From: Promineifilum sp.
Lineage (GTDB): Bacteria; Chloroflexota; Anaerolineae; Promineifilales; Promineifilaceae
Length of the DNA: 58,970 nucleotides
Assembly: GCA_020634335.1 (NCBI GenBank)
Contig: JACKBY010000022.1
Coordinates: forward strand, 1 to 58,970
Direction of reading: 5' to 3'
The position numbers and the translations under genes were made by a program. The notes under the pieces were generated by a model that searched no databases, had not been told where the DNA came from, and saw only the letters and a program-made list of their open reading frames with translations. Every line of letters begins with the position of its first letter. Within the stretch, counting starts at the first letter, position 1. Positions 48,292-55,900 of this stretch are shown here, piece by piece.

Positions 48292-48361
48292 GGAAGGATT
48301 GGCTACGGATTAACACGGATAAGAGAATCCATAGCCATTACCCAATTGGAGGTGAGAACCT

Positions 48362-48904
48362 TTGGCAATTAATAAGGAAAAAAAGGACGAACTGGTAGCG
48401 CAATACCGCGACCTGTTGCAAAACAGCTCCGCGATCTTCCTGACCCAGTACTCCGGCATGACCGTCAAGGACATGGAAGCACTGCGCCTCAAGATCGCCG
48501 ACGCCCAGGGCCGCATCAACGTGACCAAAAACACGTTATTGCGCGTCGCCATGGAAGAGAACGAACTGGCGCCGCCGCTCGACCTGCTCAACGGCCAGGT
48601 CGCCACCAGCTTCGCCCTGGGCGAAGTCCCGGCCCTGGCCAAGGTACTGGTCGATTCGGCCAAGGGCAACGACAAGCTCAAGATCGTCGGCGGCATGCTG
48701 GGCGGCCGTCTGCTCAGCCCGGCCGAAGTCGAATCGCTGGCCTCGCTGCCCTCGCTCGACCAGTTGCGCGCCCAGATTCTGGGCCTCATCAGCGGCCCGG
48801 CCCAGGGCATTGTATCCGCCGTCACCAATGGCGTGCGCCAGGTCGTCAACGTCGTGGACGCCTACGCCAAGAAGGACGACAGCGCCCCCGCCGAGGCGGC
48901 GTAA
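48362..48904 (+). CDS. rplJ: 50S ribosomal protein uL10
   Basis: This 180-residue protein starts at a TTG, supported by GGAGGTGAG 6 bases upstream. It has the N-terminal MAINKEKKDELVAQYRDLLQ, the rRNA-binding domain with AQGRINVTKNTLLRVAMEEN, and a C-terminal helix that carries L7/L12 dimers. It is the stalk base on the large subunit. It is downstream of an attenuator and 94 bases before rplL. Confidence 0.96.
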   Translation: MAINKEKKDELVAQYRDLLQNSSAIFLTQYSGMTVKDMEALRLKIADAQGRINVTKNTLLRVAMEENELAPPLDLLNGQVATSFALGEVPALAKVLVDSAKGNDKLKIVGGMLGGRLLSPAEVESLASLPSLDQLRAQILGLISGPAQGIVSAVTNGVRQVVNVVDAYAKKDDSAPAEAA

Positions 48905-48998
48905 CACCGATTGCCTCACCGGCACAATCATTCGCTGTTTAATAACGCCACGGACCAAGAAACCCGTGCAACCGTAAATTAGGAGATATTACAAGACA

Positions 48999-49385
48999 AT
49001 GGCAAATCTGGATCAACTCGTCGAAGAACTGAGCAGCCTGACCCTGTTGGAGGCCGCTGACCTGACCAAGAAGCTGGAAGAGAAATGGGGCGTCAGCGCC
49101 GCAGCGCCGATGGCCATGGGCATGATGCCCGGCATGATGGGCGGCGCAGCCGCTCCGGTCGAAGAAGTCGAAGAGCAAACCGAGTTCAACGTCAACCTCA
49201 AGGAGATCGGCGCCAAGAAGATCGAGGTCATCAAGGCCGTGCGCGCCCTGACCAACCTGGGCCTGAAGGAAGCCAAGGACGCCGTCGAGGCCCTGGGCAC
49301 CATCATGGAAGGCGTCAGCAAGGAACAGGCGGCCGAGGCCAAGAAGTCGCTCGAAGAAGCCGGCGCAGTCGTCGAAGTCAAGTAA
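48999..49385 (+). CDS. rplL: 50S ribosomal protein bL12 (L7/L12)
   Basis: This 128-residue acidic protein follows AGGAGAT. It has an N-terminal dimer helix (LDQLVEELSSLTLLEAADLT), an alanine/methionine/glycine-rich hinge (APMAMGMMPGMMGGAAA), and the C-terminal factor-binding domain (FNVNLKEIGAKKIEVIKAVR ... GLKEAKDAVEALG). It recruits translation GTPases such as EF-Tu. A long terminator follows; rpoB does not. Confidence 0.97.
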   Translation: MANLDQLVEELSSLTLLEAADLTKKLEEKWGVSAAAPMAMGMMPGMMGGAAAPVEEVEEQTEFNVNLKEIGAKKIEVIKAVRALTNLGLKEAKDAVEALGTIMEGVSKEQAAEAKKSLEEAGAVVEVK

Positions 49386-49412
49386 GTTCGCAACGGACTT
49401 ACCGGGAAATCA

Positions 49413-49497
49413 AACACGGATTCGGACGGTACGGATTTAACGGATCAGAAATCCGTTAAATCCGTCTGCTCCGTCCAAATCCGTGTTTATTTCTTTT
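49413..49497 (+). terminator. long terminator-like inverted repeat after rplL
   Basis: ACGGATTTAACGGAT pairs exactly with ATCCGTTAAATCCGT around CAGAA, 15 pairs. An outer AACACGGATTCGGACGG pairs imperfectly with CCGTCCAAATCCGTGTT, and TTTATTTCTTTT follows. It ends at the maf ATG. Made of the ATCCGT word that recurs in other gaps of this window. Confidence 0.8.
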
Positions 49498-50145
49498 ATG
49501 ACCGCCATCCACCTCATCCTGGCCTCGGCTTCGCCCCGGCGGCGCGAATTGCTGGCCGTGCTGGGCTACCCGTTCGACGTCATCGTCTCCGGCGCCGACG
49601 AAGACGCCCACCTGGACGCCCCGCCCCCCGACTACGTCCTGCACACCGCCCGCCGCAAGGCCGAGATCGTCGCCCGCGACCTGCCCCCCCCCACGACCGG
49701 CACACGCCGCCTGATCATCGCCGCCGATACCACCGTCGCCCTCGACGACGCCATCCTGGGCAAGCCGGCCACGCCCGACGAGGCGCGGGCCATGCTGGTC
49801 ACCCTGCGCGGCCGCACGCATTTCGTCCACACGGCCATCTGCGTCGTCGAACCCGGCGGCCGGGAACTGTCCTCGGTCCACACCGCCGCCGTCACCATGC
49901 GCGACTACAGCGACGCCGCGCTCGACGCCTACATCGCCACCGGCGACCCGTTCGATAAAGCCGGCGGCTACGCCATCCAGCACCCCGTCTTTCGGCCGGT
50001 CGAGCATCTCAGCGGCTGCTACCTGGGTGTCATGGGCCTGCCGTTGTGCGACCTCATCCCCCTGCTGCGCCGGCTAGACGCGCCCGATCGCGTCGACCCC
50101 GCCCGCCTGGTCGACGCCCACCGCGGCTTCTTGCACGAACGATAA
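49498..50145 (+). CDS. maf: Maf-type nucleoside-triphosphate pyrophosphatase
   Basis: This 215-residue protein begins at the ATG at 49498 directly after the terminator. Maf motifs are LILASASPRRRELLAVLGYP, then IIAADTTVALDDAILGKPAT (metal-binding), then GDPFDKAGGYAIQHPVF. Maf proteins hydrolyse nucleotides such as dTTP/UTP or modified m7GTP and are linked to septum control. The C-terminal 25 residues (RVDPARLVDAHRGFLHER) are an unusual addition. It is not a usual neighbour of rplL. Confidence 0.92.
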   Translation: MTAIHLILASASPRRRELLAVLGYPFDVIVSGADEDAHLDAPPPDYVLHTARRKAEIVARDLPPPTTGTRRLIIAADTTVALDDAILGKPATPDEARAMLVTLRGRTHFVHTAICVVEPGGRELSSVHTAAVTMRDYSDAALDAYIATGDPFDKAGGYAIQHPVFRPVEHLSGCYLGVMGLPLCDLIPLLRRLDAPDRVDPARLVDAHRGFLHER

Positions 50146-50166
50146 TCCCCCTCCTCCCCTTCCTCT

Positions 50167-50275
50167 CAGTCGATTACCCATGTAGCGCCGGTTTCTTAAC
50201 CGGCTCCGCAGCCCCGCCCCTTCTCGGCCGCCGGAGAATAATCCGTCGCCACCCCTCGACACCTGTAAAACCCTG
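50167..50275. repeat. palindromic element, partial left end (copy C)
   Basis: The unit contains GTAGCGCCGG, palindrome GCCGGTTTCTTAACCGGC, CCGCAGCC, then CTCGGCCGCCGGAGAATAAT and ends CTCGACACCTGTAAAACCCTG. The right end matches copy A. The left end instead reads CAGTCGATTACCCATG, as also seen in the compound copy at 53951. Confidence 0.75.
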
Positions 50276-50293
50276 CATCCTTCCGGCCGTCCC

Positions 50294-50321
50294 TTGCCTC
50301 CGCCCCCCGCTGTGGTAAAAT
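50294..50321 (+). promoter_or_regulatory. sigma-70 type promoter
   Basis: TTGCCT at 50294-50299 and TAAAAT at 50316-50321 are separated by 16 bases. It drives the tail-anchored protein at 50355. Confidence 0.6.
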
Positions 50322-50354
50322 GTTTGACATAATTACCAGGTAGAGAGGGAAGAC

Positions 50355-50912
50355 ATGAGCAGTACCCTGCACGAAGCCATAGCCGCCGCCCGCGCCGGCG
50401 ATAACGCGCGCGCCCAGATCATCGCCGCCGACCTCGTTCGCGAAGATCCCGACGACCCCAACGGCTGGTACTTGCTGAGCCAGCTCGTCGATTCCGACGC
50501 CCGCCGCGCCGCCTATCTGGGCAAAACGCTGGCCCTCGACCCCGACCACGCTCGCGCGCGCATCGAGTTCGACGCCCTGCCCCCGGCCCTGGTCAACGAC
50601 CTGCGGCCCGCGGCCGCGCCCGTCCCGGCCACAACCATGGAGCAAGTAGCGTCGCCGCCGCCGTCCATCGAAGACGCGGCCGACGTGCCCGAATGGCTGC
50701 AACCACTGGCCCCCGAAGCCGTCGCGCCGATCGTGACGCCGGCCGGCGTGGCCCCCGCACCTCGTGCCCGCCCACCCCCGCCCCAAAGCGGCCGCCCGCC
50801 CCGCCCCGCTCGCAAAAACAGCGGCAACCAGGCCCTGACGATCTTGCTGGCCCTGCTCGCCCTGTTGACCGTCGTGGTCCTGGTGTTTCTGGTCTACCTG
50901 CTGTTCTTCTAG
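50355..50912 (+). CDS. tail-anchored TPR-like protein, unknown function
   Basis: This 185-residue protein follows GAGAGGGAAG. Residues 1-65 are a TPR-like helical pair (HEAIAAARAGDNARAQIIAA, then ARRAAYLGKTLALDPDHARA). Residues 80-155 are proline/alanine-rich, and a single C-terminal membrane helix ends the chain (ALTILLALLALLTVVVLVFL). A protein of this layout sits in the cytoplasm facing in, held by its tail. The function is unknown. The ABC exporter genes follow 118 bases downstream. Confidence 0.7.
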   Translation: MSSTLHEAIAAARAGDNARAQIIAADLVREDPDDPNGWYLLSQLVDSDARRAAYLGKTLALDPDHARARIEFDALPPALVNDLRPAAAPVPATTMEQVASPPPSIEDAADVPEWLQPLAPEAVAPIVTPAGVAPAPRARPPPPQSGRPPRPARKNSGNQALTILLALLALLTVVVLVFLVYLLFF

Positions 50913-51030
50913 GATCGGAATAACGATCCACACATTACCCGGATTACGCCGATCAAAGAACCGTTTCTTCATCATCTGTGTAATCTGTGGATGGTGATCT
51001 TCCCTCCTTCGCCCGTTCAAGAAAGCAACC

Positions 51031-51939
51031 ATGAGTGACAAAGTAATCGAAACCACCGGCCTGACCGTCTACTACGGCAAGCAGCGGGGCATCAAGGACG
51101 TCAACCTGACGGTGGAACAAGGGGAGGCCTTCGGCTTTCTGGGGCCCAACGGGGCCGGCAAAACGACCACTCAGCGCGTGCTGCTCGACGTGATTCGCCC
51201 CACGGCCGGGCGCGCCGCCATCTTCGGCCTCGACAGCCAGGCCCAGGGCGTCCAACTGCGCCGCCGTGTCGGCTACCTGCCCGGCGAGTTGGCGCTGTAC
51301 AAGGACATGAGGATCGACCGCTTCTTCGAGATGTACGAATTTTTGCGCGGCGCAAACGGGGCCAAAGGCTACTGGCGCGAACTGGCCGGGCGGCTCGATC
51401 TCGACGTCGGCCGCAAAATCGCCAAGCTGTCGCGCGGCAACAAGCAAAAAGTGGGCGTGGTGGCCGCCTTCATGAACCGGCCCGATCTGCTCATCCTCGA
51501 CGAGCCGACGGGCGGGCTGGACCCGCTGGTGCAACAAACCGTGATGGAGATGGTGCGCGAAGTGAAGGCCGACGGCCGCACCGTCTTCTTCTCCTCCCAC
51601 ATCCTGCCCGAAGTACAGGCCGTGTGCGACCGGGTGGGCATCATCCGCCAGGGTGAGTTGATCGCCACTCAAGGCATCGAAGAGCTGATCGCCGCCCGAC
51701 TAAACCGGCTGACGATGGTGTTCGACGACATACCGCCCGCGGCCACCTTCGACCTGCCGGGCGTGAGCGAGACGGCGCGCACCGAGCGCAGTATCACCCT
51801 GGAGGTGCGCGAGAATTTGCCACAGGTGCTGGCCGCCGCCGCCCGGCACAACGTCCGGGACATCGAAACCCACAACGTCAGTCTCGAGGATATCTTCCTC
51901 GACTTCTATGGCAAAGGCGATGGAGGCAATCATGCCTAG
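51031..51939 (+). CDS. ABC-2 type exporter ATPase
   Basis: This 302-residue protein has Walker A FLGPNGAGKTTTQRVLLDVI, the Q-loop region RRRVGYLPGELALYKD, signature KLSRGNKQKVGVVAAFMNRP, and Walker B LLILDEPTGGLDPL, then the switch His in SSHILPEVQAVCDRVGIIRQ. The C-terminal extension of about 90 residues is the usual ABC-2 accessory domain. It powers export of a drug or lipid-like substrate. The stop overlaps the permease start by 8 bases. Confidence 0.93.
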   Translation: MSDKVIETTGLTVYYGKQRGIKDVNLTVEQGEAFGFLGPNGAGKTTTQRVLLDVIRPTAGRAAIFGLDSQAQGVQLRRRVGYLPGELALYKDMRIDRFFEMYEFLRGANGAKGYWRELAGRLDLDVGRKIAKLSRGNKQKVGVVAAFMNRPDLLILDEPTGGLDPLVQQTVMEMVREVKADGRTVFFSSHILPEVQAVCDRVGIIRQGELIATQGIEELIAARLNRLTMVFDDIPPAATFDLPGVSETARTERSITLEVRENLPQVLAAAARHNVRDIETHNVSLEDIFLDFYGKGDGGNHA

Positions 51940-52789
51940 GTTAATCTGGCAGGAACTGAAATTCCGGCGCAACGCCATCATCGGCTGGGGTCTGGGCCTG
52001 TGCTTCTTCCCCATCGTCTACATCGGCATCTACCCGTCTGTGGCCGACCAGATGGCGAGCCTGACGGATCTGGCGATCTACCAGTACATGGGCATGAATT
52101 TGAACACCTTCGGCAATTGGGTCGGCTCCATCCTCCTGGTCTTTATGCCGCTGATCGCCTCGGTCTACGCCATCATCAACAGCACAGGCACGCTGGCCGG
52201 GGAGGAAGAGGACGGCCGTCTGGAAATGATGGTAACTCTACCTTTGCCCCGCTGGCAAATCATCGTCGCCAAGGCCATCGCTATCTCGCTGGCCCTGCTG
52301 ATTATCCTGGCGCTTGTCGCGGGGGTGTCTCTGCTCGTCTTTGGGGCGCTCCAGAACCAGGTAGAGACGGACGTCACCGGGATCAACATCTTCATGGCGG
52401 TGCTGTCGGTCTGGCCCTTGACCTTTGCCATGGGCATGATCGGCCTGTTTCTGGCCGTCTTCGCTCCCAGCCGGCGCGTGGCGCTGATGCTGGCCGCGGC
52501 CGTGCTCATCATCGGCTATCTCGGCCCCAATCTGGCCGCCTCGACCACGGCGCTGGAGCCGCTGGAGCCGTTCTTCCTGTTCTCCTACCTCGACTCCTCC
52601 GGCCAGGCCATCAGGGAAGGGCAATGGGCCGGGGATATGCTCGTCCTGATCCTCGCCGGTCTGGCGGCTCTGGCATTGGCAATCTTCTTCTTCGCGCGGC
52701 GCAACCTGACCGTGGGGGTCTGGCCGTGGCAGCGCCCCAAAGTCGCCCGGCCTCATTCCGCGGTTCAACCCCCTTTGATCAAAGAATAG
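51932..52789 (+). CDS. ABC-2 type exporter permease
   Basis: This 285-residue protein starts at the ATG at 51932, 6 bases after GGAGG and inside the ATPase gene. It has six hydrophobic segments (first: NAIIGWGLGLCFFPIVYIGI) and the family's EEEDGRLEMMVTLPLPRW loop that contacts the ATPase. It is similar to NatB/CcmB-like or multidrug ABC-2 permeases and would form the pore with the ATPase upstream. Confidence 0.9.
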   Translation: MPRLIWQELKFRRNAIIGWGLGLCFFPIVYIGIYPSVADQMASLTDLAIYQYMGMNLNTFGNWVGSILLVFMPLIASVYAIINSTGTLAGEEEDGRLEMMVTLPLPRWQIIVAKAIAISLALLIILALVAGVSLLVFGALQNQVETDVTGINIFMAVLSVWPLTFAMGMIGLFLAVFAPSRRVALMLAAAVLIIGYLGPNLAASTTALEPLEPFFLFSYLDSSGQAIREGQWAGDMLVLILAGLAALALAIFFFARRNLTVGVWPWQRPKVARPHSAVQPPLIKE

Positions 52790-52917
52790 CCGCCTGCACA
52801 GGCAGGGTTGAGGCGCTCATTTATATCTCCGGTCTATTGATAGCCCCGGGCAACGATGCTAGGCTGCTAAAAGGGGACAACCGTGTGCCCTGTAGTTCGT
52901 ATGAAAAGGAGATAACG

Positions 52918-53856
52918 ATGAACGTATTACCTATGCATTCCCCAACCACCCAGCGGGGCCGGCCGGCGCTTTTGTTGGCCCTGGCCCTGTTACTGGTCGG
53001 CCTCGTGATCGCTGCGCCGGCCGGCATCGCCTTGGCTCAGGACGAGCCGCCATTCAGCGAAGACGTCGTCACCGCCACAACGTCCGCCAACCTGCGCATT
53101 CGCAGCATGCCGGGCCTCGACGGCGACATTTTGACCGTACTGCCCTCGGGCACGGTGGTCGGCTTCACCGGCCTGACCGACCAAACCGGCGATTGGGTGC
53201 AGGTCGACGCGGTCGATGGGCCGGTCGGCTGGGTTTGGGCCGCGTATCTCAGTAATGTGCCCGACAACCTGACCGTGTGGAGCGCCGAGGGGATGGCCGG
53301 CGACGAAGAAGTAGCCGAGACCGAGCCGTCGTTCGGCGAAGTCGTCGTCACGGCAACAACGACCAACAACCTGCGTATCCGCAGCGCGCCGGGCCTCGAC
53401 GGCGAGATGTTGACGATTCTGCCCTTTGGCACGGTGGTCGGCTTCACCGGCCTGACCGACGAGACCGGCGACTGGGTGCAAGTAGATGCCGCCGGTGGGC
53501 CGGTCGGCTGGGTCTGGGGCGCTTACCTCAGCAACGTGCCCGACGACCTGACCATGTGGAGCGCGGATGACACGGCCGGCGGCCAGGAGGACACAGCCGG
53601 TGTGGTCGAGCCGCCCTTCGGCGAAGACGTCGTCACGGCGACGACCACGGCCAATCTGCGCCTCCGCAGCGCGCCGGGCCTCGACGGCGAATTGTTGACG
53701 GTTCTGCCTTTTGGCACGGTGGTCGGCTTCACCGGCCTGACCGACGAGACCGGCCAGTGGGTGCAGGTCGACGCGGCCGGCGGCCCGGTCGGCTGGGTCT
53801 GGGCCGCGTTCCTCAGCAATGTGCCCGACGATCTGACCGCCTGGAGCGCGAGCTAA
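52918..53856 (+). CDS. secreted protein with three SH3b repeats
   Basis: This 312-residue protein starts at the ATG at 52918, 6 bases after AAGGAG. It has a signal peptide (RPALLLALALLLVGLVIAAP...ALAQ). The rest is three nearly identical bacterial SH3 (SH3b) domains of about 75 residues: each shows ANLRIRSxPGLDGD then VLPxGTVVGFTGLTDxTG and WVQVDAxxGPVGWVWAAYLS. Linkers between are acidic. SH3b domains bind peptidoglycan cross-bridges or other wall parts. The corresponding DNA repeats run near 53055, 53335 and 53625, which suggests recent tandem duplication. Confidence 0.85.
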   Translation: MNVLPMHSPTTQRGRPALLLALALLLVGLVIAAPAGIALAQDEPPFSEDVVTATTSANLRIRSMPGLDGDILTVLPSGTVVGFTGLTDQTGDWVQVDAVDGPVGWVWAAYLSNVPDNLTVWSAEGMAGDEEVAETEPSFGEVVVTATTTNNLRIRSAPGLDGEMLTILPFGTVVGFTGLTDETGDWVQVDAAGGPVGWVWGAYLSNVPDDLTMWSADDTAGGQEDTAGVVEPPFGEDVVTATTTANLRLRSAPGLDGELLTVLPFGTVVGFTGLTDETGQWVQVDAAGGPVGWVWAAFLSNVPDDLTAWSAS

Positions 53857-53950
53857 GCTACACAGGGGCGAGGCAGGGCGCGATCATGGATTCCGCAAAA
53901 CGAAACCCATTCGGCCGCCCTGCCCCGCCCGTCCAGCCTGCCACCAACGC

Positions 53951-54136
53951 AACGCCGGATTCTTATCCGCCCCCAATTCGATTATCCACGTAGCGCCGGT
54001 TTCTTAACCGGCTCCGCAGCCCACCTCATTCTTGGCCGCTCCCCGTAGCGCCGGTTTCTTAACCGGCTCCGCAGCCCACCTCATTCTCGCCCGCCGGATA
54101 CGGATCCGGCACTACACCTCAACAACTGAAAAGCCC
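53951..54136. repeat. compound palindromic element (two tandem arms)
   Basis: GCCGGATTCTTATCCG is followed by CGATTATCCACGTAGCGCC, then two copies of GCCGGTTTCTTAACCGGC each with CCGCAGCCCACCTCATTCT. A right end CGGATACGGATCCGGC... CAACTGAAAAGCCCC follows. The duplicated arm is about 60 bases. It accounts for most of the 416-base gap 53857-54272 between the SH3b and membrane protein genes; I see no gene in the rest. Confidence 0.78.
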
Positions 54137-54272
54137 CGCCCACAGCAGCCTCCTCATTGACAGAAGACAGCTTATCCATAATAATGAAAGATCGTGGGGG
54201 AACTCTTTAACTTGAATGCAACAGAAGTTGCAGGCTTGCGGCGTAGCACGTTGCTCAAGAGGAGTAACCCAC

Positions 54273-55127
54273 ATGTTGGCCAAACCAAAATCCTTCAACG
54301 GCATCGGTCTGGTTCAGGTATTGCTAGCCTCAATATTCGTGATCTGGTTGCTGTTTTTCCCCCAACGAGGCGTCAATTTTGCCTGGCCGATTGCTCCCCC
54401 ACTGTCGGCGATGTTCATCGGCACATCCTTCATCGCCCGTCTGTATCTTGGATTCTATCTCTGGAGAGAGAAATACTGGTGGCGGCTAAGATGGCAAGTC
54501 TGGGGCAATCTCGGCTTTCTGACAATTATTTTTGTCACCACATTTTGGCATGCCAACGAAGTAAACTGGTCCACTAACATCATCATGGCCCACATCTGGG
54601 TTGTCGCCTACGCTGTCGAGCCGCTGCTCCTGGTTGCCCTCGAGCCGCGCGGCCCCCAGGCCACAGCGCCTCTGTCACCGGCGCTGCGCGAAGGCCCCAT
54701 TTTCCTGGGCCTGAACCGGGTGATGAGAGTGGTCTATATCTTCCTGTTCACTGTGGCGGGCCTGTTCTTTCTGAACCCCGCGTTTGCCACCACGCGCTGG
54801 CCGTGGGAACTTACGGCGTTTGACGCGCGCATCATGTCGGCCTTCATGATCCTGGCCGCGTTATGGGCGCTCCGCGTGACATTCTTCGAAGACTGGGCTG
54901 AGGCCAAACCGGCCGTTGGCGGTCTCATCATCTATGGAGCCGCCATCTTTGTCGTCTGGCTCGCAACCCTCTCCCAATACAGGGCCACCAATCGAGAAGC
55001 CTACGGCATTCTCGTGGGTGCGGCCACCTTGCTGGGGACTTACTACTATTGGCGTCAGGAAAAGGCCAAAGACAATTTCCGGCCGCCGGAGGAGACTGAT
55101 GCTCCTGTTAGTCAATTGCCGCTCTGA
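54273..55127 (+). CDS. integral membrane protein, unknown function
   Basis: Start is the ATG at 54273, 9 bases after GAGGAG (284 residues). About eight hydrophobic segments are visible, for example LVQVLLASIFVIWLLFFPQR and VYIFLFTVAGLFFLNPAFAT. There are many Trp and Tyr residues and no signal for a known transporter family. It lies 39 bases before the metallo-hydrolase gene on the same strand, so it is probably co-transcribed. The AT-richer codon use differs a little from surrounding genes. Confidence 0.7.
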   Translation: MLAKPKSFNGIGLVQVLLASIFVIWLLFFPQRGVNFAWPIAPPLSAMFIGTSFIARLYLGFYLWREKYWWRLRWQVWGNLGFLTIIFVTTFWHANEVNWSTNIIMAHIWVVAYAVEPLLLVALEPRGPQATAPLSPALREGPIFLGLNRVMRVVYIFLFTVAGLFFLNPAFATTRWPWELTAFDARIMSAFMILAALWALRVTFFEDWAEAKPAVGGLIIYGAAIFVVWLATLSQYRATNREAYGILVGAATLLGTYYYWRQEKAKDNFRPPEETDAPVSQLPL

Positions 55128-55166
55128 ACAGATAGGTAAACGCACGATGTGCAAAGGAAGGCTGCA

Positions 55167-55886
55167 ATGGAGCTTACAACAGGTGTCCATGACGTCGCTC
55201 CCCCCAAAAGGGGTTATTTCAAGGCAGGATACAGCAAGGCGGTCATCGTAGACGGCGGCGATGGGTTGATCGTGATCGACACACTCTATGATGCCGATGC
55301 CGGAGACATCCTTGACGAATTGAAGCGCATGGGCAAAGGGCCGGCCGATATCAAGCATATCGTTCTGACCCACGCTCACCGCGGCCACCTGGGCGGGTTG
55401 GCCTCGCTGAAAAGGCTAAGCGGCGCGCCGGTTTATGCCCATCCCTGGGAAGCCGACATTATTTCCGGTGAACGCAGTCGCCAGGAGCCAAACATCTTCG
55501 TGACCACCCCTATTCAATCGTATCCGATCATCTTCTTCGGCCGGCTGACCGCGGCCATTAACAAGCATGAACCGCTCGCCGTCGATCACCTGATCGAGGA
55601 GGGAGACAAGATTGGCCCCCTCCAGACAGTGCACACGCCGGGGCACACTCCCGGACATCTGGCGTTCTACTGGCCGGAGCGACGGGTGTTTATCACCGGC
55701 GACGCCTTCGTCACCTGGCCCGTCCACTGTCCCGGCTGGCCCAACGCGATGCTCAATCATGAACAATCCTGGGCCTCGCTCAGGAAGATGGCCGAGTTTG
55801 ATGCCGAAGTCATCGCCCCGGGGCATGGCGACGCCATCACGAACAACGGCGCGGCAGCTTTGCGTGCGCTGGCGGCCAGGGGATAA
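55167..55886 (+). CDS. metallo-beta-lactamase-fold hydrolase with altered HxHxDH motif
   Basis: Start is the ATG at 55167 after AAGGAAGG (239 residues). The MBL fold is clear: VIVDGGDGLIVIDTLYD, then LTHAHRGHLGGLASLKRL, then TPGHTPGHLAFYW, then GDAFVTW and APGHGD. The first motif is normally H-x-H-x-D-H, but here it is HAHRGH, with Gly where the Asp metal ligand should be. The remaining His and Asp ligands are present, so one metal site may be lost or the chemistry changed. It is related to glyoxalase II-like or lactonase-like enzymes. Confidence 0.82.
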   Translation: MELTTGVHDVAPPKRGYFKAGYSKAVIVDGGDGLIVIDTLYDADAGDILDELKRMGKGPADIKHIVLTHAHRGHLGGLASLKRLSGAPVYAHPWEADIISGERSRQEPNIFVTTPIQSYPIIFFGRLTAAINKHEPLAVDHLIEEGDKIGPLQTVHTPGHTPGHLAFYWPERRVFITGDAFVTWPVHCPGWPNAMLNHEQSWASLRKMAEFDAEVIAPGHGDAITNNGAAALRALAARG

Positions 55887-55900
55887 ATATGGCCCAACGG

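Noticed and set aside
20005..54136. Simple rho-independent terminators as the explanation of the palindromic elements
   Set aside because: The arms lack T-tracts, occur in tandem and inverse order, and complete copies have terminal inverted repeats; some may still act as terminators.
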